64,000 nucleotides of DNA from Gemmobacter sp034519525 (GTDB lineage: Bacteria > Pseudomonadota > Alphaproteobacteria > Rhodobacterales > Rhodobacteraceae), in NCBI GenBank assembly GCA_034519525.1, contig JAXHOJ010000039.1, positions 1-64,000 on the forward strand, in the 5' to 3' direction. The position numbers and the translations under genes are program-made. The notes beneath the pieces were generated by a model that did not search any database, was not told where the DNA came from, and worked only from the letters and a program-made list of their open reading frames with translations. Position 1 is the first letter of the stretch; each line of letters opens with the position of its first letter. This document shows positions 32,984 to 42,208 of this stretch, piece by piece.

Positions 32984-34099
32984 TCAGGCCGAGATGATCT
33001 TCAGATATTCATCCAGTGCGGGGCCATAGTTCTCTTCATACCAGGGCATATCCAGCGCGATCTGTTTGGCGAAATTCTCGGGCGCCACCGGGTTGTACTT
33101 CGCCTCTTCCGGCGGCAGCAGCGCATCGGCGGCGGGGTTGGCCGGGCCTTGCCCCAGCATCCGGAACATCACCAGCTGCTTTTCCGGATCCTGGGCCGAG
33201 GCGATGAACTGCATCGCGGCATCCTTGCCGCCGGGGTTGCCCTTCACCACCGCCATCGACCCGGGCGCGATCAGCCCCTGATCCCAGATGAAGGCGATAT
33301 CGCCGCCCGAATCCTGTTCGATCAGCTTGGCGCGGGTGGACCAGATCAGCGCCATCGACGCCTCGCCATTCAGCAGCAGCGACTGGCTTTCCGCCCCGCC
33401 GCCCCAATAACCGATGACATTATCCTTGAAGGCGGCAATCTTGTCATGCGCGCGCTTCATATCCAGCGGATAGAGCGCATCGGCGGCCACACCATCGGCC
33501 AGAAGCGCCGCCTCCCACATGCCGACACCCCATTTGTAGAGCGCGCGCTTGCCGGGGAATTTCTCCACATCAAAGAAATCCGCCATGGATTTCGGCGGGT
33601 TATCGCCAAACTTGGTGGCATCATAGGCGATGATGTAGCTGTAGAAATAGCTCGATGCCGCATGATCCCAGCCAAACCCTTCGCGCATCTTGGTCTTGTC
33701 GACCACGGCATAATCAATCGGTTCGATCATGCCCTTCTTGCCCAAAGCCTCGGCCGAAAACGGATCGGCATCCACGATATCCCAGGTCGGCTTGCCGCTT
33801 TCCACCTGTGCGGCAATGGCGCCTTCGGTCGGGCCCGATCCATCCTGCTTCACGGTGATGCCCGTGGCCTCCAGGAAGGCCTTGCCATAGGCTTCGTCAT
33901 AGGCGGGGCCTGCATCGCCGCCCCAGTTGACGAAGACCAGATCCTTGGCCTGTGCCTGCGCTGCCGTGCCGCGCAGGCCAAGCGCCGAAGTGCCCAGCAG
34001 CAGGGCAAGGCCGGTGGTGAAATCGCGCCGCGAGATCCGGCCCCGCGCAAGCTGCGTGGCAAGGATGTCCATCTGGTCGCGCTGGAAAGGTCCGTTCAT
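32984..34099 (-). CDS. ABC transporter substrate-binding protein with Tat-type signal, guanidino-compound cluster
   Basis: 371 residues. The N-terminus contains a twin-arginine motif (ISRRDFTTGLALLLG, about residues 22-36) before a hydrophobic core, with cleavage near AQA-QAKDL, so export of the folded protein through Tat is likely. The mature part is a COG0687 polyamine-type binding protein (LVFVNWGGDAGPAYDEAYGKAF, TWDIVDADPFSAEALGKKG). Its ligand is presumably the compound catabolised by the surrounding genes. Confidence 0.88.
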   Translation of the reverse strand: MNGPFQRDQMDILATQLARGRISRRDFTTGLALLLGTSALGLRGTAAQAQAKDLVFVNWGGDAGPAYDEAYGKAFLEATGITVKQDGSGPTEGAIAAQVESGKPTWDIVDADPFSAEALGKKGMIEPIDYAVVDKTKMREGFGWDHAASSYFYSYIIAYDATKFGDNPPKSMADFFDVEKFPGKRALYKWGVGMWEAALLADGVAADALYPLDMKRAHDKIAAFKDNVIGYWGGGAESQSLLLNGEASMALIWSTRAKLIEQDSGGDIAFIWDQGLIAPGSMAVVKGNPGGKDAAMQFIASAQDPEKQLVMFRMLGQGPANPAADALLPPEEAKYNPVAPENFAKQIALDMPWYEENYGPALDEYLKIISA

Positions 34100-34156
34100 G
34101 TGTAGCTCCCTGTTTTTATGGTTCTTGCAGGTGCTGCCGGTGGTGCGGCAGGTTGG

Positions 34157-35179
34157 TCAGATCAGAAAGCCGCGCCCCGCATCCCAGGTGGCCCAGACGG
34201 CAGCCCCGGGGGCAAGGCCCGGCGGCAGGGTGGCGGTGGGCCGGTGCAGCACCAGCGGCAGCCCGCCCGGGGTTTGCAGCGCCAGCCGGGTTTCGGCGCC
34301 CAGATAGGTCAGATCGGTCAGCCGCGCGGCAAGGGCCGGGCCGCTGGCGGGGGCAGCAAGGGAAAGCTCCATGTATTCGGGCCGGATCGCCAGATCACCG
34401 CTGCCGCCCATCCCGGCATCCTGGCCTTCGATCTGGCCGCCTTGCATCGGCAGGATGTTGATATCGCCCAGAAATTCCGCGACAAAGCGGTTGGCGGGGC
34501 GTTCATACACATCACGCGGCGGGGCGATCTGCTGCAACCGGCCCTTTTCGAAGATGGCGATACGGGAAGACAGCGCCAGCGCCTCTTCCTGATCGTGGGT
34601 GACAAAGACGAATGTGGTGCCGGTATCGCGGTGGATGCGGCGCATTTCATCCTGCATCTGCCCGCGCAGGTTCTTGTCCAGCGCCGAAAACGGCTCGTCC
34701 AGCAGCAGGACGGGCGGGGCATAGGCCAGGGCGCGGGCCAGGGCGACACGCTGCTGCTGCCCGCCCGACAGGCCCGCCGGGCGTTTGTGGCCATGGCCGC
34801 CCAGCCCCACCATCTCGATCATCTCGGCCACGCGGCGCTTCACTTCGGGGGCGGGGCGGCCCTGCACCTTCAGCGGGAAGGCGATATTGTCTTCGACCGA
34901 CATATGGGGAAACAGCGCATAGCCCTGAAACACCATGCCAAATCCGCGCGCTTCGGGCGGGGTTTCGGTCAGTTCGCGGCCATCGAGTGTCAGGCGGCCC
35001 GATGTCGGCGCCTCGAACCCGGACAGGATCATCAGGAAGGTGGTCTTGCCAGAGCCGGACGGCCCGAGCAGCGTCAGAAATTCGCCCCGCCCGATGGTGA
35101 GCGATATATCCGCAAGTGCGGTGAAGCGGCCGAACATCTTGCCGATTCCGGATGCGCCGATCTCTGCCGCCTGTGTCAC
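34157..35179 (-). CDS. ABC transporter ATP-binding protein (PotA-like), guanidino-compound cluster
   Basis: 340 residues. Walker A GPSGSGKTT is at about 39-47, the signature LSGGQQQRVALARAL and Walker B VLLLDEPFSALD follow, then a C-terminal TOBE-like domain from about 240. First gene of the five-gene minus operon (ATPase, binding protein, two permeases, ThDP decarboxylase). Confidence 0.92.
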   Translation of the reverse strand: MTQAAEIGASGIGKMFGRFTALADISLTIGRGEFLTLLGPSGSGKTTFLMILSGFEAPTSGRLTLDGRELTETPPEARGFGMVFQGYALFPHMSVEDNIAFPLKVQGRPAPEVKRRVAEMIEMVGLGGHGHKRPAGLSGGQQQRVALARALAYAPPVLLLDEPFSALDKNLRGQMQDEMRRIHRDTGTTFVFVTHDQEEALALSSRIAIFEKGRLQQIAPPRDVYERPANRFVAEFLGDINILPMQGGQIEGQDAGMGGSGDLAIRPEYMELSLAAPASGPALAARLTDLTYLGAETRLALQTPGGLPLVLHRPTATLPPGLAPGAAVWATWDAGRGFLI

Positions 35180-35313
35180 GGATGATCCTTTGCGGAGGGT
35201 TTCATGAAAAAGTTAACCAAAGCCTAGGGACGGGCGCCGCCCTCTGGCAATCGAAAGTTTTTCGCCCGCTTGTGAAACGAAATTTGCCAAAGGCCGAAAC
35301 GTGCCGAAACCGC

Positions 35314-36198
35314 TCAGGATTGGGGCAGTTCGGCGCGCAGCCAGCCGCGAAAGGCGGCAACCGCCGGATTTCCGGCCTTTTCCGGCGGCACGATCATGTA
35401 ATAGGACCGGGGCGACCGGATCGCCAGATCGAAGGGGCGCACCAGAAGACCATCGGCCATCGCCTCGTGGCAGATGAATTCATCCCCCATCGCCAGCCCC
35501 TGCGCCCCCAGACCCGCCGCATAGACCAGATTCATGTCAGAGAATCGGATGCCAGTCTGTGCCGCCGTCACCGGCAGACCCGCCAGACGGAACCAGTGTT
35601 CCCAATCCTCGAAATCCGTCAGATGCAGCAAGGTGGCGTGCAGGATCGCCTCTGGCCGGTCGAAGCCATCAAAGCGGTTCAGCAGGACAGGGCTGCACAG
35701 CGGCGTGAATTCAACCTCTTTCAGCAGCTCCACCTCCATGCCCGGCTGGGTTCCATGGCCGAAAATGATGAACAGATCGACATCCGGGTTGCTGACATCA
35801 TCCAGCCGCCGCGGAGTCACGACCGACAGCGCGACATCGGGAAAGCTTTCGGCAAAGCCGCCGATCTTGGCGCAAAGCCAGCTGGAGGCAAAGCCCGGCG
35901 GGCAGCTGACGCTGAGCGTGCCGGTGATGCCGCGCGCCGCATTGCGGGTGGCCGAGCCGGAAATCATCGACAGCGCCCGGCGGATATCGGCGGCATAGGC
36001 CACGCCCTGCGGCGTCAGTTCCACCCTTGTGCCGATGCGGTTCATCAGCCGGAAGCCCAGATCACGCTCCAGCAGGCGCAGCTGATGGCTGACGGCGCTG
36101 CGCGTCAGGTTCAGCTCGTCTGCGGCCTGCCAGACGGTGCCATGGCGGGCAAAACTTTCCAGCGCACGCAGCGCCTGGGTGGAGGGGATGCGGGACAT
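35314..36198 (-). CDS. LysR-family (GcvA-like) transcriptional regulator
   Basis: 294 residues. The GcvA-type N-terminus (MSRIPSTQALRALESFARHGTVWQAADELNLTRSAVSHQLRLLE) and the effector domain with ADLF-like DVDLFIIFGHG are clear. It is divergent from the amidohydrolase-deiminase-oxidase operon (206-bp gap) and upstream of the importer operon on the same strand. It is the obvious candidate regulator of both blocks. Confidence 0.92.
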   Translation of the reverse strand: MSRIPSTQALRALESFARHGTVWQAADELNLTRSAVSHQLRLLERDLGFRLMNRIGTRVELTPQGVAYAADIRRALSMISGSATRNAARGITGTLSVSCPPGFASSWLCAKIGGFAESFPDVALSVVTPRRLDDVSNPDVDLFIIFGHGTQPGMEVELLKEVEFTPLCSPVLLNRFDGFDRPEAILHATLLHLTDFEDWEHWFRLAGLPVTAAQTGIRFSDMNLVYAAGLGAQGLAMGDEFICHEAMADGLLVRPFDLAIRSPRSYYMIVPPEKAGNPAVAAFRGWLRAELPQS

Positions 36199-36404
36199 GG
36201 GCGCGCTCCTTCTGTGGGGCAGAGCCTAGCGGGCTTCGCGGCGGGCGGCCAGTGCTAGGTGAAAATCATTTGCCGAAGCCGGGAAAAGGTTTCACTTCGC
36301 CCTTGCCGGGGTGCCGTGTAGCGATGGGGGCAGACCGTCCCGCCTGCGTCCCGCGAGCGTCGGGTTTCCGTCCCGACAGCGCGCCCGCCCCGGAAAGAGC
36401 TGCC

Positions 36405-37991
36405 ATGCCCGCCTTCACTGCTGCCCAGACCACCGCCCTTGCCGTGATCGACGCCCGCCGGGCCGAGCTTTCGGACTGGTGCGCCACGATCTTCGATCAT
36501 GGCGAAACCGCCTGGCGCGAATACCGTTCCGCCGAATGGTATGTGGCCCGGCTGCGCGCCGAGGGGTTTGCGGTAGAGGAAGGTTCTGGCGGGATGCCCA
36601 CCGCCTTTTGCGCCGACTGGCGCAATGGCGAGGGGCCGGTGATCGGGATGTATGCCGAATATGACGGCATCCCCGGCAATTGTCAGGCGGCCAGCACAAG
36701 GCGCGAACCGCGGGCCGGTCTGGGCTTTCAGGCGGGCGGGCATACAGACCCCCATTCGGGGCTGGGCATTGCCGGGCTGGGCGCCGCGCTGGCGGTGAAG
36801 GCGGCGATGGAGCGGCACGGCATTGCCGGCGGCATCCGCTTTACCGGCGAACCGGCGGAAAAGGTGCGCGGGTCAAAGCCCATCCATGCGGCGAAAGGCT
36901 ATTATGACGGGCTCGCGGCGATCCTGTCGTTTCATCCGTTCTACATGCTGCCGATGTGCAACACGGTGCGCTGGGAAACCCACTGCGGCGCGGCCTATGC
37001 GATGGTCTACCGTTTCATCTGTGATGCGCCCGAGGCCTGGGGCCGCAGCGATGGCGCGCCGATCCCGCAATCGCACAGTGCGGTGCGGGCGCCGGGCGCG
37101 AATGAGGCGCTGAACCTGATGTTCCTGACCTCGAAGGCGCTGCGCGATTCGATGCTGCCGCATCAGGGCGGCTGGTCGATCTCCGAGGCGGTGCTGACGG
37201 CGGGGCAGGCCACTGCCGACAACCAGCCTGCGGGCCTTGCCGAAGTGCAATACATGATGCGGGTGCCGACGATCGGGATGGCGGAAACCGTGACGGCGGC
37301 GCTGGATCGGAATGCGGCGGCGGCGGCGGCGATGACCGGCTGCCGCTGGGAACGGCACTGGGTCTGCAAATCGCGGCCCGGCCTCGCCAATCATGCGATG
37401 GCGCGGGTGGTCTGGGATCAGCTGCAGGGGCTGGGCGCCCCGCACTGGGGCGAAGAGGCGCGGGCGGTGGCGCGGGCGATGCAGGCGGAGCTGGGGCTGG
37501 CGCCGATGGCAGAGCCCTTCATCCCCGAAATGTCGCAGCTGATCGACCCGGAGGCGGCAGAGGCGGTGCTGCGCCATGACCTGCCACCGTCGCAGCGCAA
37601 TTCCACCTCGGATGATTACACCGACATGACCTGGCACGCGCCGACGGCACGGTTCTATATCGCGCGGCCCGCCTTGCAGGCGCCGCCGGGCTTTGTCTAT
37701 CCGGCCTGGGTGATGAATGCGCTGGGCGGTATCCGTGCCACCATCGACCCGATGGTGGAACGCGCGGCGCAGGTTCTGGCGCTTTCGGCGCTGCGGCTGA
37801 TCGAGGATGGCGCGGCGCGCGAGGCGGCCTGGGCCGAATTCACCGAACGCACCGGCGGCGGGGTGGGCGGCAGCGGCTGGGTGCCGCCGCTGTGCGATTA
37901 CCCGCCGCCGATCCACTTCCGCTGGCCCGAATATATCACAACCCCACGCGGGCAGGATTGGTGGATCCCCTCTGCCATGCCCGGCGCATGA
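36405..37991 (+). CDS. M20-family amidohydrolase (AbgB-like)
   Basis: 528 residues, longer than simple aminoacylases and close to AbgB (p-aminobenzoyl-glutamate hydrolase subunit). The metal site is recognisable in GMYAEYDGIPG and GGHTDPHSGLG (in place of HACGHN), and in HPFYM and STSDDYTDM later. The usual PAEE pair reads PAEK here (TGEPAEKVRGSKP), so one metal-ligand Glu is replaced. The family hydrolyses amide bonds of N-acyl or N-aryl amino acids. As first gene of the plus operon it might release a guanidino acid from a conjugate. The ATG at 36405 follows GGAAAGAG; upstream codons are not conserved. Confidence 0.82.
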   Translation: MPAFTAAQTTALAVIDARRAELSDWCATIFDHGETAWREYRSAEWYVARLRAEGFAVEEGSGGMPTAFCADWRNGEGPVIGMYAEYDGIPGNCQAASTRREPRAGLGFQAGGHTDPHSGLGIAGLGAALAVKAAMERHGIAGGIRFTGEPAEKVRGSKPIHAAKGYYDGLAAILSFHPFYMLPMCNTVRWETHCGAAYAMVYRFICDAPEAWGRSDGAPIPQSHSAVRAPGANEALNLMFLTSKALRDSMLPHQGGWSISEAVLTAGQATADNQPAGLAEVQYMMRVPTIGMAETVTAALDRNAAAAAAMTGCRWERHWVCKSRPGLANHAMARVVWDQLQGLGAPHWGEEARAVARAMQAELGLAPMAEPFIPEMSQLIDPEAAEAVLRHDLPPSQRNSTSDDYTDMTWHAPTARFYIARPALQAPPGFVYPAWVMNALGGIRATIDPMVERAAQVLALSALRLIEDGAAREAAWAEFTERTGGGVGGSGWVPPLCDYPPPIHFRWPEYITTPRGQDWWIPSAMPGA

Positions 37992-38008
37992 CCCACAGGA
38001 GAGAGCGT

Positions 38009-38932
38009 ATGAACATCCAGACCAAGACCGAAGCCTTTACGCTGCAGCGCCGCAAGGCGGGCGGGGGCACTGCGCCGCTGGCGCAATGGGGCTTTGCCAA
38101 TGAAACCGACCGGCTGACCGATGTCCTGCTGGGCAGCCCGCGCTTCCTGCGCCACATGGCGACATCGAGCCTGTCGCGCAAGCATCTGCGCGAAAACCCC
38201 TGCAACATTCAGGTGGCACAGGCACAGCACAAGGATCTTGTGGCGGCCTATGAACATTTCGGCGTCAAGGTGCATATGGTGGAGCCGGAGCCGGAGCTGC
38301 CGATGCAGGTCTATACCCGTGATTCCTCGGTCATGACGCCCTATGGCGCGATCATCACCGCGATGAGCCAGTTCTGGCGCCGGGGCGAGAATTACGCGGC
38401 GATCCGCAATTACGAAAGCCTTGGCATCCCGATCTATGACATGGTCACGGCGGGCACCTTTGAAGGCGGCGATTTCAACGTGATCGAAGAAGGCTGCGTG
38501 CTGATCGGTTGCGGCGGGGCGCGCACGCAGGAAGAGGGCGCGCGGCAGGTGGCAGGCTGGTTCGAGGCCGAGGGCTGGGAAGTGCGGCTGGCCTTCATCG
38601 ACGAATATTATGTGCATATCGACCTGATGGTGGTGCCGGTGGCGCCGAAGCTGACCGCCGTTTGTCTGGCCTGCACCGAGCCGGGGATCGTGGACTGGCT
38701 GCGCGCCAAGGGGCACGACATCATCGACGTGCCGTTTCAGGATACCATGGCGCTGGGCTGCAATTTCATGTCACTTGGCGGGGATCGGGTGATCGCGCCG
38801 AAAACCTCGCAGGCGCTGATCGGGCAGCTGAAGGCGCGGGGGTTCGAGGTGGCAGAGGTGGACATGTCTGAAATCTCCAAGACCGGCGGGGGGATTCACT
38901 GCATGGCGCAGGCGCTGAAGCGCGAAGCGTGA
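38009..38932 (+). CDS. Arginine deiminase superfamily hydrolase/amidinotransferase (DDAH-like)
   Basis: 307 residues. Guanidine-modifying enzyme fold with YTRDSSVMTPYGAIITAM, the substrate-binding FEGGDFN, the catalytic His-x-Asp in YYVHIDLMVVP, and the C-terminal nucleophile Cys in GGGIHCMAQAL. These are the residues of dimethylarginine dimethylaminohydrolase, arginine deiminase and amidinotransferases. A free-standing catabolic enzyme of this type would hydrolyse a guanidino group to a ureido group. An AGGAGAGAG site precedes the ATG. Its stop overlaps the GTG start of the oxidase. Its exact substrate is unknown. Confidence 0.85.
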   Translation: MNIQTKTEAFTLQRRKAGGGTAPLAQWGFANETDRLTDVLLGSPRFLRHMATSSLSRKHLRENPCNIQVAQAQHKDLVAAYEHFGVKVHMVEPEPELPMQVYTRDSSVMTPYGAIITAMSQFWRRGENYAAIRNYESLGIPIYDMVTAGTFEGGDFNVIEEGCVLIGCGGARTQEEGARQVAGWFEAEGWEVRLAFIDEYYVHIDLMVVPVAPKLTAVCLACTEPGIVDWLRAKGHDIIDVPFQDTMALGCNFMSLGGDRVIAPKTSQALIGQLKARGFEVAEVDMSEISKTGGGIHCMAQALKREA

Positions 38933-40077
38933 TCGACCCCGCGCTGGACCGCCGCTTTCCCGATGCCGCCGCTTTCGAGGCGGCGGCCCTGCCGCGCATC
39001 CCCGGCTTTGTCGGCGGCTATCTGCGTGGCGGCATCGGGGCGGAAGGCGGTCTGGCGCGCAACCGGGCGGCGCTGGAGGCGGTCACGCTGATGCCGCGCT
39101 ATCTGTGTGCGGATTTCGTGCCAGAGACCGGGGTGTTGGTGGCGGGCGCGCGCTGGGCTGCGCCCTTTGGCGTGGCGCCCTTGGGGCTGGGCGGGCTGAT
39201 CTGGCCGGGGGCGGAACAGGCGATTGCGCGGGCCGCCGCTGCGGCGGGTGTCGGCCATGTGCTGTCGACCTTTGCCACCACGGATATGGCGCAGATCGCG
39301 CCCATCGCCGGGGCGGGGGCGGCGTTTCAGCTGTATCCGCCCGCCGATCCGGGGATGGAGGCCGACATGATCGCCCGGGCCCGCGCGGCGGGCTATCGGG
39401 TGCTGGTGGTGACGGTGGATATTCCGGGGCCGACACGGCGCAGGCGCGATATTCAAAGCGGGCTGTCGGTGCCGCCGCGCTTTGGCGCGAAGGCGCTGCT
39501 GCAGATCCTGTCCTGCCCGCGCTGGGCCTTGGGCATGGCGCGGCGCGGGGTGCCTGCCTTTGAAAATCTGGCGCCCTATTTCCCCAAGGGCAGCCTTGCC
39601 GATGCGGCGGATTTTCTGGGGCGGATGATGATCGGCCATATCGGCCCGGCGCGGCTTTCGCGCATCCGGGCGGGCTGGCAGGGCGCGCTGATCGTGAAGG
39701 GCGTTCTGCACCCGGATGAGGCGGCCGAGGCGCTGGCGCTGGGCGCCGATGGGGTGGTGATTTCCAACCACGGCGGGCGGCAGCTGGATGCGGCGCCTGC
39801 CGCGCCCGAGGTGTTGCCTGCGGTGCGCGACAGGCTGGGCGATGGGGCGCTGGTGCTGGCCGATGGCGCCGTGCGGTCGGGGTTGGATGTGGCGCGGATG
39901 ATCGCGCGGGGGGCGGATGCGGTGCTGATCGGCCGGCCCTTCCTTCATGCGGCGGCGGCGCATCCGCAGGGGCCTGCGCATCTGGCGGCGGTCTTGCGGG
40001 CGGAACTGGAGACGACAATGATCCAGCTGGGCGCGAAGCGGCTGGCCGATCTGCGCGGCACGATCTGGAGAGGGTGA
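38929..40077 (+). CDS. FMN-dependent L-2-hydroxyacid oxidase/dehydrogenase (LldD/GOX-like)
   Basis: 382 residues, GTG start overlapping the previous stop. The TIM-barrel motifs of the family are visible: PFGVAPLGLGGLIWPGAE near the N-terminus, QLYPPADPG, VTVDIPGPTRRRRD, IVKGVLHPDEAAEALALGADGVVISNHGGRQLDAAPA (active-site His-Gly-Gly-Arg) and GADAVLIGRPFLHA. It oxidises an L-2-hydroxy acid to the 2-oxo acid. In this operon the product could feed the ThDP decarboxylase; lactate and glycolate are alternative substrates. Confidence 0.87.
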   Translation: MIDPALDRRFPDAAAFEAAALPRIPGFVGGYLRGGIGAEGGLARNRAALEAVTLMPRYLCADFVPETGVLVAGARWAAPFGVAPLGLGGLIWPGAEQAIARAAAAAGVGHVLSTFATTDMAQIAPIAGAGAAFQLYPPADPGMEADMIARARAAGYRVLVVTVDIPGPTRRRRDIQSGLSVPPRFGAKALLQILSCPRWALGMARRGVPAFENLAPYFPKGSLADAADFLGRMMIGHIGPARLSRIRAGWQGALIVKGVLHPDEAAEALALGADGVVISNHGGRQLDAAPAAPEVLPAVRDRLGDGALVLADGAVRSGLDVARMIARGADAVLIGRPFLHAAAAHPQGPAHLAAVLRAELETTMIQLGAKRLADLRGTIWRG

Positions 40078-41414
40078 TGTTTGAGGAATTGCAGGATCTT
40101 CTGGGGCCGCAGGGCTGCCTGACCGGGGCGGATGTGCCCGAGGCCGCGCGCAGCGATGGCAGCCGGTCGGGCCAGAAGCTGCCGCTGGCGCTGCTGCGCC
40201 CTGCGACGGTGGAACAGGTCTCTGCCGCGCTGGCGATCTGCCATCGCCACGGGCAGAAGGTGGTGGTGCAGGGCGGCATGACCGGGCTTGCCGGCGGCGC
40301 CAATGCGCTGGGTGGCGAGGTGGCGCTGTCACTTTCCCGCCTGAGCGGGGTGGAAGAGATCGACGCGGTGCAGGGCGTGATGGTGCTGCGCGCGGGCACG
40401 GTGCTGGAAGTGGCGCAGCGCGCGGCCGAGGCGGCGGGCTTTCTGCTGCCCATCGACCTGGGCGCGCGGGGGTCGTGCCAGATCGGCGGCAATATCGCCA
40501 CCAACGCTGGCGGCCTGCGGGTGATCCGCCACGGCACCACGCGGGAAAACGTGCTGGGGCTGGAGGTGGTGCAGGCCGATGGCACGGTGCTGAGCCATCT
40601 GAACCGCGGGGTGAAGGACAATACCGGCTATGACCTGCGCCATCTGTTCGCCGGGTCGGAAGGCACGCTTGGCGTGATTACCCGCGCCGTGCTGCGGCTG
40701 CGCCCGCTGCCTGCCGCGCCGGAAACCGCGCTTTGTGCGCTGGAGGATTTCGGCGCGGTGGTGCGGCTGTTGCAGATGGCGCAGCGCAGGGTCACCGTTG
40801 CTGCCTTCGAGGCGATGTGGCGCGAATATTTCGCGCTGAGCCAGGGCCTGACCGGCAAGGTGCTGTTCACTGATGTGCCACCCTTTGCGGTGATCCTGGA
40901 GGCAGAGGGCGGCGGGTTGCAGCCGCTGCTGGAGGCGGCCTTTGAAGAGGGCGTGATCTTCGATGCGCTGGTGGCGCAATCCACCGCCGAGGCGCGGGAT
41001 TTCTGGGCCGTGCGCGAGGGGCATGCGCTGGATGCCTCGCTCAAGGGGTTGATCAATCTGGATGTCAGCCTGCCGGTGGCGCGGATGGCCGATTATGCCG
41101 ATGATGTGACGGCAGGCGTTCTGGCGCAGTTTCCGGGGGCGCATGTGTCGTTCTTTGGCCATGTGGGTGACAGCAACCTGCATGTGGCCATCGCGGTGCC
41201 CGACCCTGACCCGCAGAAGGAACAGGCGGTGGACAGGATCGCCTATGACGCCGTGCGCGAACGGGGCGGGTCGATCTCTGCCGAACATGGCATCGGCACG
41301 CTGAAGCGCGACTGGCTGGGCCACAGCCGCAGCCCGGCGGAACTGGCGGCGATGCGGGCGATCAAGGCGGCGCTGGATCCGAAAGGTATCCTCAATCCCG
41401 GCAAGGTGATCTGA
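40077..41414 (+). CDS. FAD-linked D-2-hydroxyacid dehydrogenase (GlcD-like)
   Basis: 445 residues from the ATG at 40077; a GTG at 40074 is equally spaced to GGAGAG. The PCMH FAD-binding motif (QGGMTGLAGGANALGGEVALSLSRL) and IGGNIATNAGGLRVIRHGTTRENVLGLEVV are at about 62-155. The C-terminal half has the metal-ligand pattern FGHVGDSNLHV and EHGIGTLKR, and ends in KGILNPGKVI, typical of GlcD/D-lactate/D-2-hydroxyglutarate dehydrogenases. Next to an L-specific FMN enzyme, it suggests that both enantiomers of a 2-hydroxy acid are used. Confidence 0.87.
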   Translation: MFEELQDLLGPQGCLTGADVPEAARSDGSRSGQKLPLALLRPATVEQVSAALAICHRHGQKVVVQGGMTGLAGGANALGGEVALSLSRLSGVEEIDAVQGVMVLRAGTVLEVAQRAAEAAGFLLPIDLGARGSCQIGGNIATNAGGLRVIRHGTTRENVLGLEVVQADGTVLSHLNRGVKDNTGYDLRHLFAGSEGTLGVITRAVLRLRPLPAAPETALCALEDFGAVVRLLQMAQRRVTVAAFEAMWREYFALSQGLTGKVLFTDVPPFAVILEAEGGGLQPLLEAAFEEGVIFDALVAQSTAEARDFWAVREGHALDASLKGLINLDVSLPVARMADYADDVTAGVLAQFPGAHVSFFGHVGDSNLHVAIAVPDPDPQKEQAVDRIAYDAVRERGGSISAEHGIGTLKRDWLGHSRSPAELAAMRAIKAALDPKGILNPGKVI

Positions 41415-41455
41415 AGGGGCTTGCGCCGCGCTGCGGCGTGCCCAAGATCAGGGAT

Positions 41456-42208
41456 ATGACCCAGCCGCATCTGACCGTTGCCACCTATAACATCCAGAAG
41501 GGGATCGGCAGCGATTTTCGCCGCCGCCCCGCCCGCGCCGCTGCCGTGCTGGAGGATCTGGGCGCCGATATCGTGGCAGTGCAGGAGGGCGACCGGCGCT
41601 TTGGCGAACGCGCCGGGGTGTTTGATCTGGGCGAATTGCGCGAACGCACAGGGTTGCAGCCGGTGCCGGTGCCGGCGCGGCTGGGGCTGCGCGCCCATGG
41701 CTGGCATGGCAACCTGCTGCTGATGCGCCATGCCGAGCTGCGCGAGGTGCAGGGGCTGCATCTGCCGGGGGCGGAACCGCGCGGGGCGCTGGTGGTGGAT
41801 CTGGAGCATGAAACCTTCGGGCCGCTGCGGGTTATCGCCGTGCATCTGGCGTTGATGGCGCAGGCGCGGCGCGAACAGGCGCGGCTGCTGGCGCGGCTGG
41901 TGGCCGAGGCGGCGCAGCCGGTGATCGTGATGGGCGACATGAACGAATGGCGGCGCTGGCCTTCGGCCACGCTGACCGTGCTGGACGAACAGCTTGGCCC
42001 GCCGGGGATGGCGGCCAGCTTTCCCGCGCCCTTCCCCCGGCTGGCGCTGGACCGCATCTATGCGGGCGGCGGGCTGCAGATGGTTTCGGCCCGTGCGCAT
42101 GATACGCCTGCCGCGCGCCGTGCCTCGGATCACCTGCCGGTGGTCGCGCGGATCACAGCAGCCATTCGATCGGAAGCCGCCCCGCAAGGCGCAGCAGCGT
42201 CCGGCTGA
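41456..42208 (+). CDS. Endonuclease/exonuclease/phosphatase family protein
   Basis: 250 residues. The DNase-I-like fold motifs appear: ATYNIQKG (residues 9-16), DIVAVQE, VIAVHLAL, VIVMGDMNEW and the C-terminal ASDHLPVVARI. Possible reactions are lipid or nucleic-acid phosphodiester cleavage. Its 3' end overlaps the convergent PLD-like gene by 56 bp. The pairing with a PLD-like cardiolipin synthase gene is common in alphaproteobacteria and hints at a phospholipid role. Confidence 0.87.
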   Translation: MTQPHLTVATYNIQKGIGSDFRRRPARAAAVLEDLGADIVAVQEGDRRFGERAGVFDLGELRERTGLQPVPVPARLGLRAHGWHGNLLLMRHAELREVQGLHLPGAEPRGALVVDLEHETFGPLRVIAVHLALMAQARREQARLLARLVAEAAQPVIVMGDMNEWRRWPSATLTVLDEQLGPPGMAASFPAPFPRLALDRIYAGGGLQMVSARAHDTPAARRASDHLPVVARITAAIRSEAAPQGAAASG

